A stretch of 53,362 bases of DNA from Herminiimonas sp. (GTDB taxonomy: Bacteria > Pseudomonadota > Gammaproteobacteria > Burkholderiales > Burkholderiaceae_D): contig DAIDBD010000099.1 in assembly GCA_027310305.1 (NCBI GenBank), positions 1-53,362 on the forward strand, written 5' to 3'. Shown here piece after piece: positions 18,540 to 27,120 of the stretch (position 1 is the first letter of the stretch; each line of letters starts with the position of its first letter). Position numbers and translations under genes: made by a program. The notes below the pieces were generated by a model. The model did no database searches. It was not told where the DNA came from and saw only the letters and a list, made by a program, of their open reading frames with translations.

Positions 18540-19235
18540 TCAAATGATCTTCAGCCGCAACTCGCCCAAACCGTCAATCGCGCCTTCCAGCAAATCGCCC
18601 TGCTTGACCGACGCGACGCCTTCCGGCGTGCCGGTAAAAATCAAATCGCCCGGTTCCAGCGCGTAGTATCTGGACAGATGCTCGATGGTTTCAGAGACAC
18701 TCCAGATCAACTTTCCGATATCGCTTTTCTGACGCGGCGCTCCGTTGACATTCAAGTGAATTGCACCATCCGCAATCCATCCGGTTTTCGTAACAGGATA
18801 AATCGGCGCGATTGGCGCCGAATGGTCGAAGCCCTTGCCGGTACACCATGGACGGCCTAGCTTTTTCGCTTCGCCCTGCAAATCGCGGCGCGTCATGTCC
18901 AGACCTACCGCATATCCCCACACATGCCGCAGCGCATCGGCTGCCGCAATATTCTTTCCGCCTTTGCCGATCGCGACCACCAGCTCGATCTCATGGTGCA
19001 GATCGCTGGTCATTGCGGGGTAAGGCATTTTGCCAATCGCACCTTCAGCCACCGGCAACACCGCATCGGCCGGCTTCATGAAAAAAAACGGCGCCTCGCG
19101 GCCGGTGCCGCCCATCTCTTTCGCATGCTCTGCATAATTGCGCCCGACGCAATAAATGCGATGGACCGGGAATAACTGATCGGTGCCCGCAACCGGGACG
19201 GCGGCAGGGGGAGAAGGCGGAAAAGAAAATTGCAT
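18540..19235 (-). CDS. FAH-family hydrolase, probably fumarylpyruvate hydrolase
   Basis: This 231-residue enzyme of the fumarylacetoacetate hydrolase superfamily probably splits fumarylpyruvate into fumarate and pyruvate. Family motifs in order are IYCVGRNYAEHAKEMG, HHEIELVVAIGKGGKNI, GLDMTRRDLQ, GKGFDHSAP and LIFTGTPEGVASV. The metal-binding acidic residues EIE and the downstream D are in place. The small size and the neighbouring zeta GST resemble NagK/NagL of the gentisate route. The ring-cleavage dioxygenase (NagI-like) is missing here. A start at 19235 has GGATCC-like purines upstream and a family-like N-terminus. Confidence 0.88.
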   Translation of the reverse strand: MQFSFPPSPPAAVPVAGTDQLFPVHRIYCVGRNYAEHAKEMGGTGREAPFFFMKPADAVLPVAEGAIGKMPYPAMTSDLHHEIELVVAIGKGGKNIAAADALRHVWGYAVGLDMTRRDLQGEAKKLGRPWCTGKGFDHSAPIAPIYPVTKTGWIADGAIHLNVNGAPRQKSDIGKLIWSVSETIEHLSRYYALEPGDLIFTGTPEGVASVKQGDLLEGAIDGLGELRLKII

Positions 19236-19487
19236 AAGGATCCCTTGGTTTTTTTATTGATTATGCCATCGCTCGGCTGCAACGGCTGGCAATACAACGA
19301 AGCACGGCAATCAAATTTCAATCTTGAGTAGTTTCTCCATGAAAAACGAATGCCATTGAACCTTGCCTATAAATGACACTCTTAATCGCATCAGAGATTT
19401 AAAACATCAATTACATCTTTCAAACGCCATCAACGTCCCCATTTCAATGTCGGACATTGCCGATATACAGGGTGACAGGAGATTCAC

Positions 19488-19799
19488 ATGCTCGCTCGCT
19501 TACGCCGCTTATTCAAAGCAACCGGCCGCGAAATTGCCGTGTTGTGGTATGCCTGCCGTAATCCCGGGACGCCGTTGCCGGTCAAACTGGCGGCGGGACT
19601 GTTGGCAGTGTATGTCATCAGCCCGATTGATTTTATTCCGGACGCATTGCCGATACTGGGCTGGATAGATGACGTCACGCTGCTTGCCTTCGGCATTCCC
19701 GCCTTGTTGAAACTCATTCCCGAACCGGCGTTGAACGAAGCGCGCGCTGCTAGCGAGCAATTGCTGTCCAGATGGGCATTCTGGCGCATCAAATCCTGA
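19488..19799 (+). CDS. DUF1232 (YkvA-like) small membrane protein
   Basis: This 103-residue protein has the DUF1232 signature YVISPIDFIPDALPILGWIDDVTLL, at about residues 43-67. One or two hydrophobic segments suggest inner-membrane association. The family is common and its function unknown. The start has AGGAG seven bases upstream. It is convergent with livF and shares a hairpin terminator with it. Confidence 0.88.
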   Translation: MLARLRRLFKATGREIAVLWYACRNPGTPLPVKLAAGLLAVYVISPIDFIPDALPILGWIDDVTLLAFGIPALLKLIPEPALNEARAASEQLLSRWAFWRIKS

Positions 19800-19807
19800 C
19801 GCTTCCC

Positions 19808-19855
19808 AAAATAAAACCGCCTTGCCGGTGACCCATGCAAGGCGGTTTTATTTTT
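19808..19855. terminator. Bidirectional terminator between the DUF1232 gene and livF
   Basis: A 17-bp stem (AAAATAAAACCGCCTTG and its complement) with a 13-base loop lies between the two convergent genes. T-rich flanks are present on both sides. Confidence 0.9.
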
Positions 19856-19881
19856 CTGATTCATGAAGCAGAATCAGCGCA

Positions 19882-20643
19882 TCATCCTTCTCCCAAATAC
19901 GCTTCCTTGACCCGCGGATCGTCCAGCATTGCATTTGCATTGCCGCTCATCGTGATCAAGCCGGAATCCATCACATAACCGCGGTGCGCGGCTTGCAGCG
20001 CCAGCTTCGCATTTTGCTCGACCAGAAGAATGGTGACGCCTTGCGCAGAAACATTGCGCACGACTTCAAAAATTTTCTCGACCATGATCGGCGACAAACC
20101 CATCGACGGCTCATCCAGCAGCAGCAATTTGGGATGGCTCATCAATGCGCGCGCCATGGCCAGCATTTGCTGCTCGCCGCCGGACAGGGTGCCTGCCATT
20201 TGCGCCGCCCGCTCTTTCAATCGGGGAAAGACGGTGAACCATCTTTCGATATCGGCATTGATGCCATCCTTGTCATCGCGGACGTAGGCGCCCATCAGCA
20301 GGTTTTCGTGGATCGACATCCGGGTAAAGACGCCGCGGCCTTCCGGCACCATCGCCAGATTTCTTTTGACCAGTTCGAAAGAACCAAGCCCTTTGATCGG
20401 TTGCCCGGCATACTCGATATGTCCCTCCACCCTGCACTGCGGCAGCGTACCGGTAATCGCTTTGAGAGCAGTCGTTTTACCCGCGCCATTTGCACCGATC
20501 AATGTAATCAGTTCGCCTTTATTGACTTCGAGATCGATGCCTTTAACGGCTTGAATGCCACCGTATGCAACCTTCAGGCCGCTTATTCTCAATACGTTCT
20601 CGGTCGCCATTGCGTCCCTTCCATTTTCAGCCGTTTCAGCCAT
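19882..20643 (-). CDS. livF: Branched-chain amino-acid type ABC transporter ATPase LivF
   Basis: This is one of the two ATPases of the HAAT (branched-chain amino acid) importer in the inner membrane. The 253 residues carry Walker A GANGAGKTT, the signature LSGGEQQMLAMARALM and Walker B LLLDEPSMGLSP, the last typical of LivF. The ATG at 20643 overlaps the livG stop (TAATG) with GGGAGGG eight bases upstream. An ATG at 20610, preceded by GGAAGG, is an alternative that removes 11 residues. The gene is the last of livHMGF, with a shared terminator just downstream. Confidence 0.94.
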   Translation of the reverse strand: MAETAENGRDAMATENVLRISGLKVAYGGIQAVKGIDLEVNKGELITLIGANGAGKTTALKAITGTLPQCRVEGHIEYAGQPIKGLGSFELVKRNLAMVPEGRGVFTRMSIHENLLMGAYVRDDKDGINADIERWFTVFPRLKERAAQMAGTLSGGEQQMLAMARALMSHPKLLLLDEPSMGLSPIMVEKIFEVVRNVSAQGVTILLVEQNAKLALQAAHRGYVMDSGLITMSGNANAMLDDPRVKEAYLGEG

Positions 20644-21413
20644 TAATGAGACCCTCCCAGATACGCCTCGATCACGGCAGGATTCTTTTGCACATCGGCC
20701 GGCAAGCCTTCCGCGATCGGCTTGCCATAATCCAGAACGGTCAACCGGTCACACAGCCCCATCACCAGCTTGACGTCATGTTCGATCAACAGGATCGTCT
20801 TGCCTTCCGCCTTGATCTTGACCAGCAACTCGCGCAACCCAATTTTTTCAGTGGCATTCATGCCGGCCGCTGGCTCATCCAGCGCCAGCAATTGCGGTTC
20901 GGTTGCCAGCGCACGGGCGATTTCCAGCCGGCGCTGGTCGCCGTAGGACAGATGCCTGGACGTGCGGTCGGCAAATTTCGCAATGCCTACGAAATCCAGC
21001 AGTTCCATCGCGCGCTTGCGAATGCCGGCTTCTTCCGCACGCGCCGCCTTGTGATGCAATACCGCGCCCAGTACGCCCTGATGCGTACGCACATGGCGTC
21101 CGACCATCACGTTTTCCAGCGCCGTCATTTCGCCGAACAAACGGATGTTCTGAAAAGTGCGTGCAATGCCCGCTTTGGCCACTTCATGCGGCGCGGAAGG
21201 CGAATACGGCTTGCCTGCGAGTTCGAAGGATCCGGTATCGGGTTGGTACAAGCCTGTAATCACGTTGAAGAATGTCGTCTTGCCTGCGCCGTTGGGCCCG
21301 ATCAAGCCGTAGATCTGCCCCTTGGTAATCTTGACGTTGACGCCGGACAGCGCTTGCAGGCCGCCGAAGCGCTTGCTTACGTCGGCGATATTGAGAATGA
21401 TCTGTTCGCTCAT
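20643..21413 (-). CDS. livG: Branched-chain amino-acid type ABC transporter ATPase LivG
   Basis: The second ATPase of the transporter has 256 residues. It has Walker A GPNGAGKTT, the LivG-type IARTFQNIRLFGEMTALENV and signature LSYGDQRRLEIARALA. Walker B is LLALDEPAAGMN, and the H-loop is in LLIEHDVKLVMGLCDRLTVL. AAGGAA lies before the start. The gene is nine bases after livM and overlaps livF by one base, so all four genes should be one transcript. Confidence 0.95.
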   Translation of the reverse strand: MSEQIILNIADVSKRFGGLQALSGVNVKITKGQIYGLIGPNGAGKTTFFNVITGLYQPDTGSFELAGKPYSPSAPHEVAKAGIARTFQNIRLFGEMTALENVMVGRHVRTHQGVLGAVLHHKAARAEEAGIRKRAMELLDFVGIAKFADRTSRHLSYGDQRRLEIARALATEPQLLALDEPAAGMNATEKIGLRELLVKIKAEGKTILLIEHDVKLVMGLCDRLTVLDYGKPIAEGLPADVQKNPAVIEAYLGGSH

Positions 21414-21422
21414 GATGGTTCC

Positions 21423-22637
21423 TTATGCCGCAACGACGCCGGTTGCCTTGGCCGGCTCATCGATGTCCGCATCCGGCCTGTCTTCATGCTTGGGGGATGG
21501 CCATAGTCCGGCAGGACGCGCCAGCATGATCCCGACCATCGCAAGGCCGTACAGCAATTGGCGCAGCACTTCGGCTTCGATCAGTATCTTGCCGAAGATT
21601 GCCAGTTGAATCGGCTCGACCGTGTGACGCAATACTTCCGGCAAGGCTGCCAGTATCACGCCGCCCAGCACCACGCCCGGAATGTGCCCCATACCGCCCA
21701 GCACCACCATTGCAAGCACCGCGATCGACTCGGTCAGCGAGAATGATTCCGGCGACACGAATCCCTGGAATGAAGCGAACATCGCGCCGGCGACACCGCC
21801 GAACGATGCGCCCATTGCGAACGCGAGCAGCTTGATATTGCGCGTATTGATACCCATCGCCTTGGCGGCGATTTCATCCTCGCGAATCGCAACCCAGGCG
21901 CGGCCCAGGCGCGAGTTTTGCAGGCGAACCGAAATGAAGATGATGGCGATGCATAGCGCCAGAAACAGAAAGTAATATGCATTGACCGATGGCATCGAAA
22001 AACCGCCAAACTGGACCGTGGCGTGCGATCCCGGTTCGCCCCCGAGCGACACGCCGAAGATCCGAATCGGATCGATCAGGTTGACGCCTTGCGGTCCGTT
22101 GGTGATATTGACCGGGCCGTTCAGGTTATTCATGAAGATACGAATGATTTCGCCGAAACCGAGCGTCACGATCGCCAGATAATCGCCGCGCAATTTCAAT
22201 GTCGGCGCGCCCAGCAGAGCGCCGAAGATGCCGGCGAATGCGGCACTGAGCGGCACAATCATCCATACCGACAAATGAATGCCGTTTTGCCTGATCTCCG
22301 GTCCGAACATCGCCACCAGACTGTTGCCGATCGCCGGATATTGATTGACGAACGATTCCAGCACGACCGCAAACTGCGGCGATGCCAGCAAGGCGGTCAG
22401 GTACGCGCCGAGCGCATAGAAAGCGATATATCCCAGATCGAGCAGTCCGGCGAAACCGACCACGATATTCAGCCCCAGCGCCAGCATGATGTACAGCAGC
22501 GCCAGATCCATGATCCGCACCCACGAGTTGCCGAAATTGGCTGCGATGAATGGAAACAGGATCGCAACGATCCCGATCAGGATCATGCCGGTATAGGCTT
22601 TGCGCGGAGTGTCTTTGATATTGAAATAATTAGCCAT
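21423..22637 (-). CDS. livM: Branched-chain amino-acid type ABC transporter permease LivM
   Basis: This inner-membrane permease has 404 residues and about nine to ten helices. Family motifs include AFYALGAYLTALLA, TLKLRGDYLAIVTLGFGEIIRI and GRAWVAIREDEIAAKAMGIN, the coupling-helix region that contacts the ATPase. The final 35 or so residues (PSPKHEDRPDADIDEPAKA) are a polar cytoplasmic tail. The start at 22637 has AAGGGG six bases upstream. It lies 17 bases after livH. Confidence 0.95.
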   Translation of the reverse strand: MANYFNIKDTPRKAYTGMILIGIVAILFPFIAANFGNSWVRIMDLALLYIMLALGLNIVVGFAGLLDLGYIAFYALGAYLTALLASPQFAVVLESFVNQYPAIGNSLVAMFGPEIRQNGIHLSVWMIVPLSAAFAGIFGALLGAPTLKLRGDYLAIVTLGFGEIIRIFMNNLNGPVNITNGPQGVNLIDPIRIFGVSLGGEPGSHATVQFGGFSMPSVNAYYFLFLALCIAIIFISVRLQNSRLGRAWVAIREDEIAAKAMGINTRNIKLLAFAMGASFGGVAGAMFASFQGFVSPESFSLTESIAVLAMVVLGGMGHIPGVVLGGVILAALPEVLRHTVEPIQLAIFGKILIEAEVLRQLLYGLAMVGIMLARPAGLWPSPKHEDRPDADIDEPAKATGVVAA

Positions 22638-22654
22638 GAATATCCCCTTCGCGC

Positions 22655-23584
22655 TCAGGCTCGATCAGCCACGCGTTCGCCCATGATGCCGGACGGCCGC
22701 AATGTCAGCACGATGATCAGCACGACGAATGCAAAAATATCCTGGTAATGGCTGCCGAGGAAGCCGCCTGTCAATTCACCGATATAACCTGCGCCAAGAC
22801 TCTCGATCAAGCCGAGCAGAATGCCGCCCAGCATTGCGCCGTAAATATTGCCGATGCCGCCCAGCACCGCAGCGGAAAAGGCCTTGAGTCCGGGAACAAA
22901 CCCCATTGCGAATTGGGCCGACGAATAGTTGGCCGCCCACATCACGCCGGCCACTGCTGCCAGCGCCGCGCCGATCGCGAAGGTAAGAACGATGACCCGA
23001 TTTGAATCGACGCCCATCAATCCGGCCACGCGCGGATTCTCTGCGGTTGCGCGCATTGCGCGTCCCATTTTCGTTTTCTCGACCAGCAGTACCAGACCTG
23101 CCATCGACGCTGCAGCCAACACCAGCAGCATCACCTGGGTCGGCGATATGAGCGCACCCAGTATTTGAATTGGCTCATCCGGCATGACTTGCGGAAAAGG
23201 CAGCGGGTTGCGGCCCCAGATCATCATGGCAAATGTCTGCAACAGGATCGATACGCCGATTGCGGTAATCAGCGGCGCCAGACGCGGCGCATTGCGCAGC
23301 CGCCGGTAGGCTACCCGTTCGATCAGCACATTGACCGCGATGCAAACAGGAATAGCGCCCAGTATCGCGATGATGAGCTTGACGATGCCGGGCAAAGTCG
23401 GCGCTAGCGTATTCACCATTTTGAGGATGGTCAGCCCCGCCATGGCACCCACCATCAACACATCGCCATGCGCAAAATTGATGAGATTAAGAACGCCGTA
23501 CACCATGGTGTATCCGAGCGCGATCAGTGCATACATGCTGCCTAGCACCAATCCGTTAATGATTTGTTGGATGAATGTATCCAT
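22655..23584 (-). CDS. livH: Branched-chain amino-acid type ABC transporter permease LivH
   Basis: This partner permease has 309 residues. The N-terminus MDTFIQQIINGLVLGSMYAL and the following ALGYTMVYGVLNLINFAHGD are classic LivH. The coupling region is MGRAMRATAENPRVAGLMGV. I start at 23584, where GAGCAGG lies seven bases upstream; an upstream frame from 23668 reads through sequence unlike the family. It is the first structural gene of livHMGF. No binding-protein gene is attached; a related one lies alone at 52162. Confidence 0.95.
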   Translation of the reverse strand: MDTFIQQIINGLVLGSMYALIALGYTMVYGVLNLINFAHGDVLMVGAMAGLTILKMVNTLAPTLPGIVKLIIAILGAIPVCIAVNVLIERVAYRRLRNAPRLAPLITAIGVSILLQTFAMMIWGRNPLPFPQVMPDEPIQILGALISPTQVMLLVLAAASMAGLVLLVEKTKMGRAMRATAENPRVAGLMGVDSNRVIVLTFAIGAALAAVAGVMWAANYSSAQFAMGFVPGLKAFSAAVLGGIGNIYGAMLGGILLGLIESLGAGYIGELTGGFLGSHYQDIFAFVVLIIVLTLRPSGIMGERVADRA

Positions 23585-23672
23585 GGTCTGCCTGCTCTCT
23601 ATGAAAATCGTATCAAATTGTATGTGGCATCGCGTCGCCGCTTGATGAGCGGCAACAGCAATAATCATTCCC

Positions 23673-23714
23673 GATAATATAAAACGGCGCCGGATTGATC
23701 TGATGGGCGCCGTT
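23673..23714 (-). terminator. Terminator-like hairpin upstream of livH
   Basis: On the minus strand AACGGCGCC pairs perfectly with GGCGCCGTT around a 14-base loop, followed by TTTATATTAT. The T run is short and broken by A. It sits 13 bases after the short ORF at 23728-23787 and about 90 bases before livH. It may terminate the upstream transcript, or act as an attenuator for the liv operon. Confidence 0.6.
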
Positions 23715-23727
23715 GATAGCCGGATTT

Positions 23728-23787
23728 TTATTGTTTGATAAAACTTGCCGCTATTATTTGAATAGCGAAGAGGGAACGAATGTTCAT
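23728..23787 (-). CDS. Possible 19-codon Ile-rich leader peptide upstream of livH
   Basis: The frame encodes MNIRSLFAIQIIAASFIKQ, with five isoleucines of 19, two of them rare ATA codons. AAGGAG lies eight bases before the ATG, a better ribosome site than that of most genes here. The stop is followed by a terminator-like hairpin and then livH. That arrangement resembles amino-acid leader attenuators. I could not find a convincing antiterminator pairing, so attenuation is only an inference. A 40-codon frame ending by ATGA overlap at this start (beginning about 23910) lacks a good ribosome site. The alternative is a short untranslated spacer. Confidence 0.4.
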   Translation of the reverse strand: MNIRSLFAIQIIAASFIKQ

Positions 23788-24020
23788 GTGGATGTCTCCT
23801 TGTTTATAACGACCAAATTGATCAAAAATTGGTTTTGTAATTTGCCAGAGCCGGCCTTCTGCGCTGATGCAGTCATGTCGCGCTGTACCGTGTGTATGGA
23901 TGTTTTCATCATGTGAGTGCAAGTGCCGCGCCGGCAAACGCTTTTGACAAGTGCGGCGCGCCGCCATCATAACGAGGAAAACAAAAAACTATCGATGGAA
24001 AATGATCCCGGATTCTGAAT

Positions 24021-24980
24021 TTAATTCCGTGCAACAGGCAAACCGCTTAATCCGCCACCTAATCCTTTAGGCAGCGGAAACGTCACATGCTCTTCGACGC
24101 CATCCAGTATGCGCACTGTTTTTGCGCCGTATTCCTTTAACCGGTCGATCACCGCCTGCACCAATACTTCCGGTGCGGAAGCGCCTGCCGTCACGCCGAT
24201 GCGCTTTTTGCCTTCGAGCCAGTCCGGATTGATCTGCGATGCATTATCCACCATGTAAGCGCTGCTGCCTTTTTTTTCAGCAACTTCGCGCAAGCGATTG
24301 GAATTGGAGCTATTCGGGCTACCGACCACGATCACGACTTCCACTTGCGGCGCCATGAACTTGACGGCTTCCTGCCGGTTCGTCGTCGCATAACAAATAT
24401 CGGCTTTTTTCGGTTCGGCGATATGAGGAAATTTATTTTTAAGCGCGGCGATCACCTCGGCGGTGTCATCGATTGACAGGGTGGTTTGCGATACATATGC
24501 GAGCATGTCCGGATTCCTTACCGACAGCTTGCTGACATCTTCCACCGTTTCCACCAGATGCATGCCTTCCTCAGCCTGCCCCATGGTGCCTTCCACTTCC
24601 GGGTGACCATCGTGCCCGATCATGACGATTTCGCGTCCCTCTCGACGCATCTTGGCAACTTCCATATGTACCTTGGTCACCAATGGACAGGTGGCGTCAA
24701 ATACGGTCAGGCCGCGCGCCGCCGCTTCCGCCTGCACTGCCTTGGATACGCCATGCGCCGAAAAAACCACGGTATTGCCGGCCGGGACATCCACCAGCTC
24801 TTCGATGAAAATCGCGCCCTTGCTGCGCAGATCCTTGACCACATAAGCGTTGTGGACGATTTCGTGACGCACATAGATCGGCGCACCAAACTGGATAAGC
24901 GCCCGTTCGACTATTTCAATTGCGCGATCGACTCCGGCGCAAAATCCGCGCGGTTGCGCCAATAAAATCTCTTTGTCCAT
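24021..24980 (-). CDS. ispH: 4-hydroxy-3-methylbut-2-enyl diphosphate reductase IspH (LytB)
   Basis: IspH is the last enzyme of the MEP pathway, reducing HMBPP to IPP and DMAPP with a [4Fe-4S] cluster. The 319 residues contain the three cluster cysteines C14 ([12 protein letters not shown]), C98 ([11 protein letters not shown]) and C196 (ICYATTNRQ). The catalytic Glu/His motifs HEIVHN and [11 protein letters not shown] are also present. AAGGA precedes the start. The slpA-ispH order is conserved across proteobacteria. Confidence 0.97.
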   Translation of the reverse strand: MDKEILLAQPRGFCAGVDRAIEIVERALIQFGAPIYVRHEIVHNAYVVKDLRSKGAIFIEELVDVPAGNTVVFSAHGVSKAVQAEAAARGLTVFDATCPLVTKVHMEVAKMRREGREIVMIGHDGHPEVEGTMGQAEEGMHLVETVEDVSKLSVRNPDMLAYVSQTTLSIDDTAEVIAALKNKFPHIAEPKKADICYATTNRQEAVKFMAPQVEVVIVVGSPNSSNSNRLREVAEKKGSSAYMVDNASQINPDWLEGKKRIGVTAGASAPEVLVQAVIDRLKEYGAKTVRILDGVEEHVTFPLPKGLGGGLSGLPVARN

Positions 24981-25030
24981 TTTTCATCCTTGGGACCAGT
25001 TGCCCGAACTTATCCGGCAAAATTTCATGC

Positions 25031-25486
25031 TCACAATATGCCGATGATCTTCACTTCAAACTTTACAGGCCGGCCGGCCAGCGGATGATTGAAGTCGAAC
25101 AATGCGTCATCCGCATTCATTTCGCGCAATACGCCGGCAAAGCGGCCGCCGCCAGGCGCGGCAAACTCGACCAGGGCGCCGATTGCGTAGTCTTCCCCCA
25201 TCTGCGAATTCTGCGCCAGCGTCGCGCGCGATACGCGCTGAATCAATTCGGGATTGCGCAGACCGAATGCCTTCTCGGGCGGCAATTCGAACGTCTGGTG
25301 AGCGCCTTCCGGCAAACCCATCAGACACGCTTCCAGAAACGGTGCAAGCTGACCCATGCCGAGTTGCAGCGTTGCCGGATTTTCCTGAAAAGTGGTAACG
25401 ATATCGTGATCGTCCAGCGATGCAAGACGATAGTGCAACGTCAGATAAGCAGCTTCGGTAACCACCGAGTGTGGTAAATTTGACAT
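25031..25486 (-). CDS. fkpB: FKBP-type peptidyl-prolyl isomerase SlpA/FkpB
   Basis: This 151-residue cytoplasmic isomerase and chaperone of the SlyD/SlpA group has an FKBP core split by an insert-in-flap domain. Recognisable parts are YLTLHYRLASLDD at the N-terminus, GMGQLAPFLEACLMGLPEGA, the flap region and FDFNHPLAGRPVKFEVKI near the end. It lacks the His-rich tail of SlyD. It precedes ispH on the same strand, 50 bases away. Confidence 0.93.
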   Translation of the reverse strand: MSNLPHSVVTEAAYLTLHYRLASLDDHDIVTTFQENPATLQLGMGQLAPFLEACLMGLPEGAHQTFELPPEKAFGLRNPELIQRVSRATLAQNSQMGEDYAIGALVEFAAPGGGRFAGVLREMNADDALFDFNHPLAGRPVKFEVKIIGIL

Positions 25487-25629
25487 CGAATTGAAAGAAG
25501 ACAGAATAAACCCGTATTTTAAGCCACGTTATGGCCAAAGACAGTGCGGTCAAGCCGATTTGCGCAAAGTAAAGCCAAAGCGTGTCGACCCGCTCCATTT
25601 TCCCGCTCTTATTCACAAGAATTTCCGAT

Positions 25630-26304
25630 ATGGCAATTACCGACTGGCCCGAAGAGCAGCGACCACGCGAACGACTCATCAGGCATGGCCCGCAAGTTCT
25701 TTCCGATGCAGAACTGCTCGCCGTTTTTTTGCGAGTAGGCGTCACCGGCAAAAGCGCGGTTGATCTGGGACGCGATATGGTGGGACATTTCGGTTCGCTG
25801 AACCGATTGTTTTCCGCAACCTTGACCGACTTTTCTTCCATCAATGGCCTCGGACCGGCAAAATTCGCGCAACTGCAAGCGGTGCTGGAGTTGGCTCGCC
25901 GCGCCCTCGGCGAGGAATTGCAGGCAGGGGTGACATTAAGCTCACCGCAGGCGGTCAGGCAATATTTGCAGTTATTATTGGGCGGCAAGCCGTACGAATC
26001 GTTTGCCGTCTTGTTCCTCGACGTCAAGAATCGCCTGATCGCCGCTGAAGAACTTTTCCGCGGCACGTTAACGCATACCAGCGTCTATCCGCGCGAAGTG
26101 GTCAAAGCCGCGCTTTCGCACAATGCGGCGGGCATTATTCTTGCCCATAATCATCCTTCCGGCTCATCCGAGCCCAGCGCAGCCGATCAGACACTGACGC
26201 AGGCGCTCAAGCAGGCGCTGGCCATGGTCGATGTCCAAGTGCTGGACCATTTCGTGGTGGCAGGCCGGCATGTTTATTCTTTTGCGGAACACGGACGATT
26301 GTGA
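25630..26304 (+). CDS. radC: RadC family JAMM-motif protein
   Basis: This 224-residue protein has an N-terminal helix-hairpin-helix part ([22 protein letters not shown]) and a C-terminal MPN domain. The JAMM metal-binding motif is [14 protein letters not shown], with H173, H175 and D186 counted from this start. The upstream Glu lies in AAEELFRG. The original role in DNA repair is disputed and the enzymatic target is unknown. I start at 25630 ([16 protein letters not shown]), which matches the family. It is divergent from slpA and precedes rpmB. Confidence 0.93.
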   Translation: MAITDWPEEQRPRERLIRHGPQVLSDAELLAVFLRVGVTGKSAVDLGRDMVGHFGSLNRLFSATLTDFSSINGLGPAKFAQLQAVLELARRALGEELQAGVTLSSPQAVRQYLQLLLGGKPYESFAVLFLDVKNRLIAAEELFRGTLTHTSVYPREVVKAALSHNAAGIILAHNHPSGSSEPSAADQTLTQALKQALAMVDVQVLDHFVVAGRHVYSFAEHGRL

Positions 26305-26383
26305 CAAATCAGATCGATTAACCTTGTTCTTAATTTGTTAAATGTATTAAATATTTTAAGACACAATTGTTTTTCGCAAGTCA

Positions 26384-26412
26384 TTGAATAATTTCATTTT
26401 TTTCGCTATACT
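26384..26412 (+). promoter_or_regulatory. Predicted sigma-70 promoter of rpmB-rpmG
   Basis: TTGAAT (26384-26389) and TATACT (26407-26412) are separated by exactly 17 bases in an AT-rich stretch 41 bases upstream of the rpmB start. Confidence 0.75.
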
Positions 26413-26452
26413 CTCGTTTTTTCCAATTTCGGAAATCTTTAAGGAGTAAAAC

Positions 26453-26689
26453 ATGGCGCGTGTCTGCCAAGTCACCGGGAAGAAGCCGATGGTCGGCAAC
26501 AATGTTTCCCATGCAAACAACAAAACAAAGCGTCGCTTTTTGCCGAATCTGCAAAATCGCCGTATTTTCGTCGAGTCTGAAAACCGCTGGGTTTCCCTGC
26601 GCCTGTCCAATGCCGGCCTGCGCGTGATCGACAAGATCGGCATCGATGCCGTACTGGCCGATATGCGTGCCCGCGGCGAAAAAGTCTAA
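26453..26689 (+). CDS. rpmB: 50S ribosomal protein L28
   Basis: Ribosomal protein L28, 78 residues. It begins [20 protein letters not shown] and contains [20 protein letters not shown] and [12 protein letters not shown], the standard betaproteobacterial form. AAGGAG precedes the start. It forms a two-gene operon with rpmG, 69 bases downstream, as in most proteobacteria. Confidence 0.98.
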   Translation: MARVCQVTGKKPMVGNNVSHANNKTKRRFLPNLQNRRIFVESENRWVSLRLSNAGLRVIDKIGIDAVLADMRARGEKV

Positions 26690-26758
26690 CAATTTAGAAT
26701 TTGCTGGACAGAGCCAAGCGAAGCGGTACTTTGTCCCCAACTAGCATAAGGAATAATC

Positions 26759-26926
26759 ATGGCTAAATCAGGCCGCGACAAAATCAAGCTGGAATCGACC
26801 GCAGGCACGGGTCACTTCTACACGACCACCAAAAACAAGCGCACCACGCCGGAAAAAATGTCGATCATGAAATTCGATCCGAAGGCGCGCAAGCACGTTG
26901 AATACAAAGAGACCAAGATCAAGTAA
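26759..26926 (+). CDS. rpmG: 50S ribosomal protein L33
   Basis: Ribosomal protein L33 of 55 residues. The sequence starts [20 protein letters not shown] and contains [20 protein letters not shown] and [10 protein letters not shown]. The four zinc-ribbon cysteines are absent, so this is the zinc-independent (C-minus) form. AAGGA lies before the ATG. It is the second gene of the rpmB-rpmG operon, followed by a terminator. Confidence 0.98.
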   Translation: MAKSGRDKIKLESTAGTGHFYTTTKNKRTTPEKMSIMKFDPKARKHVEYKETKIK

Positions 26927-27035
26927 GCCGGGTCTTCAAATTTTTTGCAACATCAAAGCCGTTTCCGTTTGCAGAAGGCTTTTTTGTATCTGCGCCGTGC
27001 TTGCATTAACGTGAAAAGACCGCTTTAAAAAACAG

Positions 27036-27070
27036 AAACCCCGCGTTGCCTTGCTGCACGCGGGGTTTTT
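27036..27070 (+). terminator. Rho-independent terminator of rpmBG
   Basis: AAACCCCGCGT pairs with ACGCGGGGTTT around an 11-base loop and is followed by more T. A second inverted repeat, GACGGTTT / AAACCGTC with a 4-base A loop, lies at 27084-27103 before the convergent desaturase gene. Confidence 0.9.
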
Positions 27071-27120
27071 GATTGCGCTGGTGGACGGTTTAAAAAAACC
27101 GTCGGATTGATTACAAGATC

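Noticed and set aside
20565-21506. Long plus-strand frame across livF and livG
   Set aside because: Shadow of two certain ATPase genes; no motif or ribosome site.
23713-23916. 67-codon plus-strand frame in the ispH/livH gap
   Set aside because: No ribosome site and no recognisable domain; the opposite strand has a better candidate.
27084-27103. GACGGTTT / AAACCGTC inverted repeat as a terminator of the desaturase gene
   Set aside because: It lacks a T run after the stem on the minus strand; it may still be a weak structure, so it is only mentioned under the rpmBG terminator.
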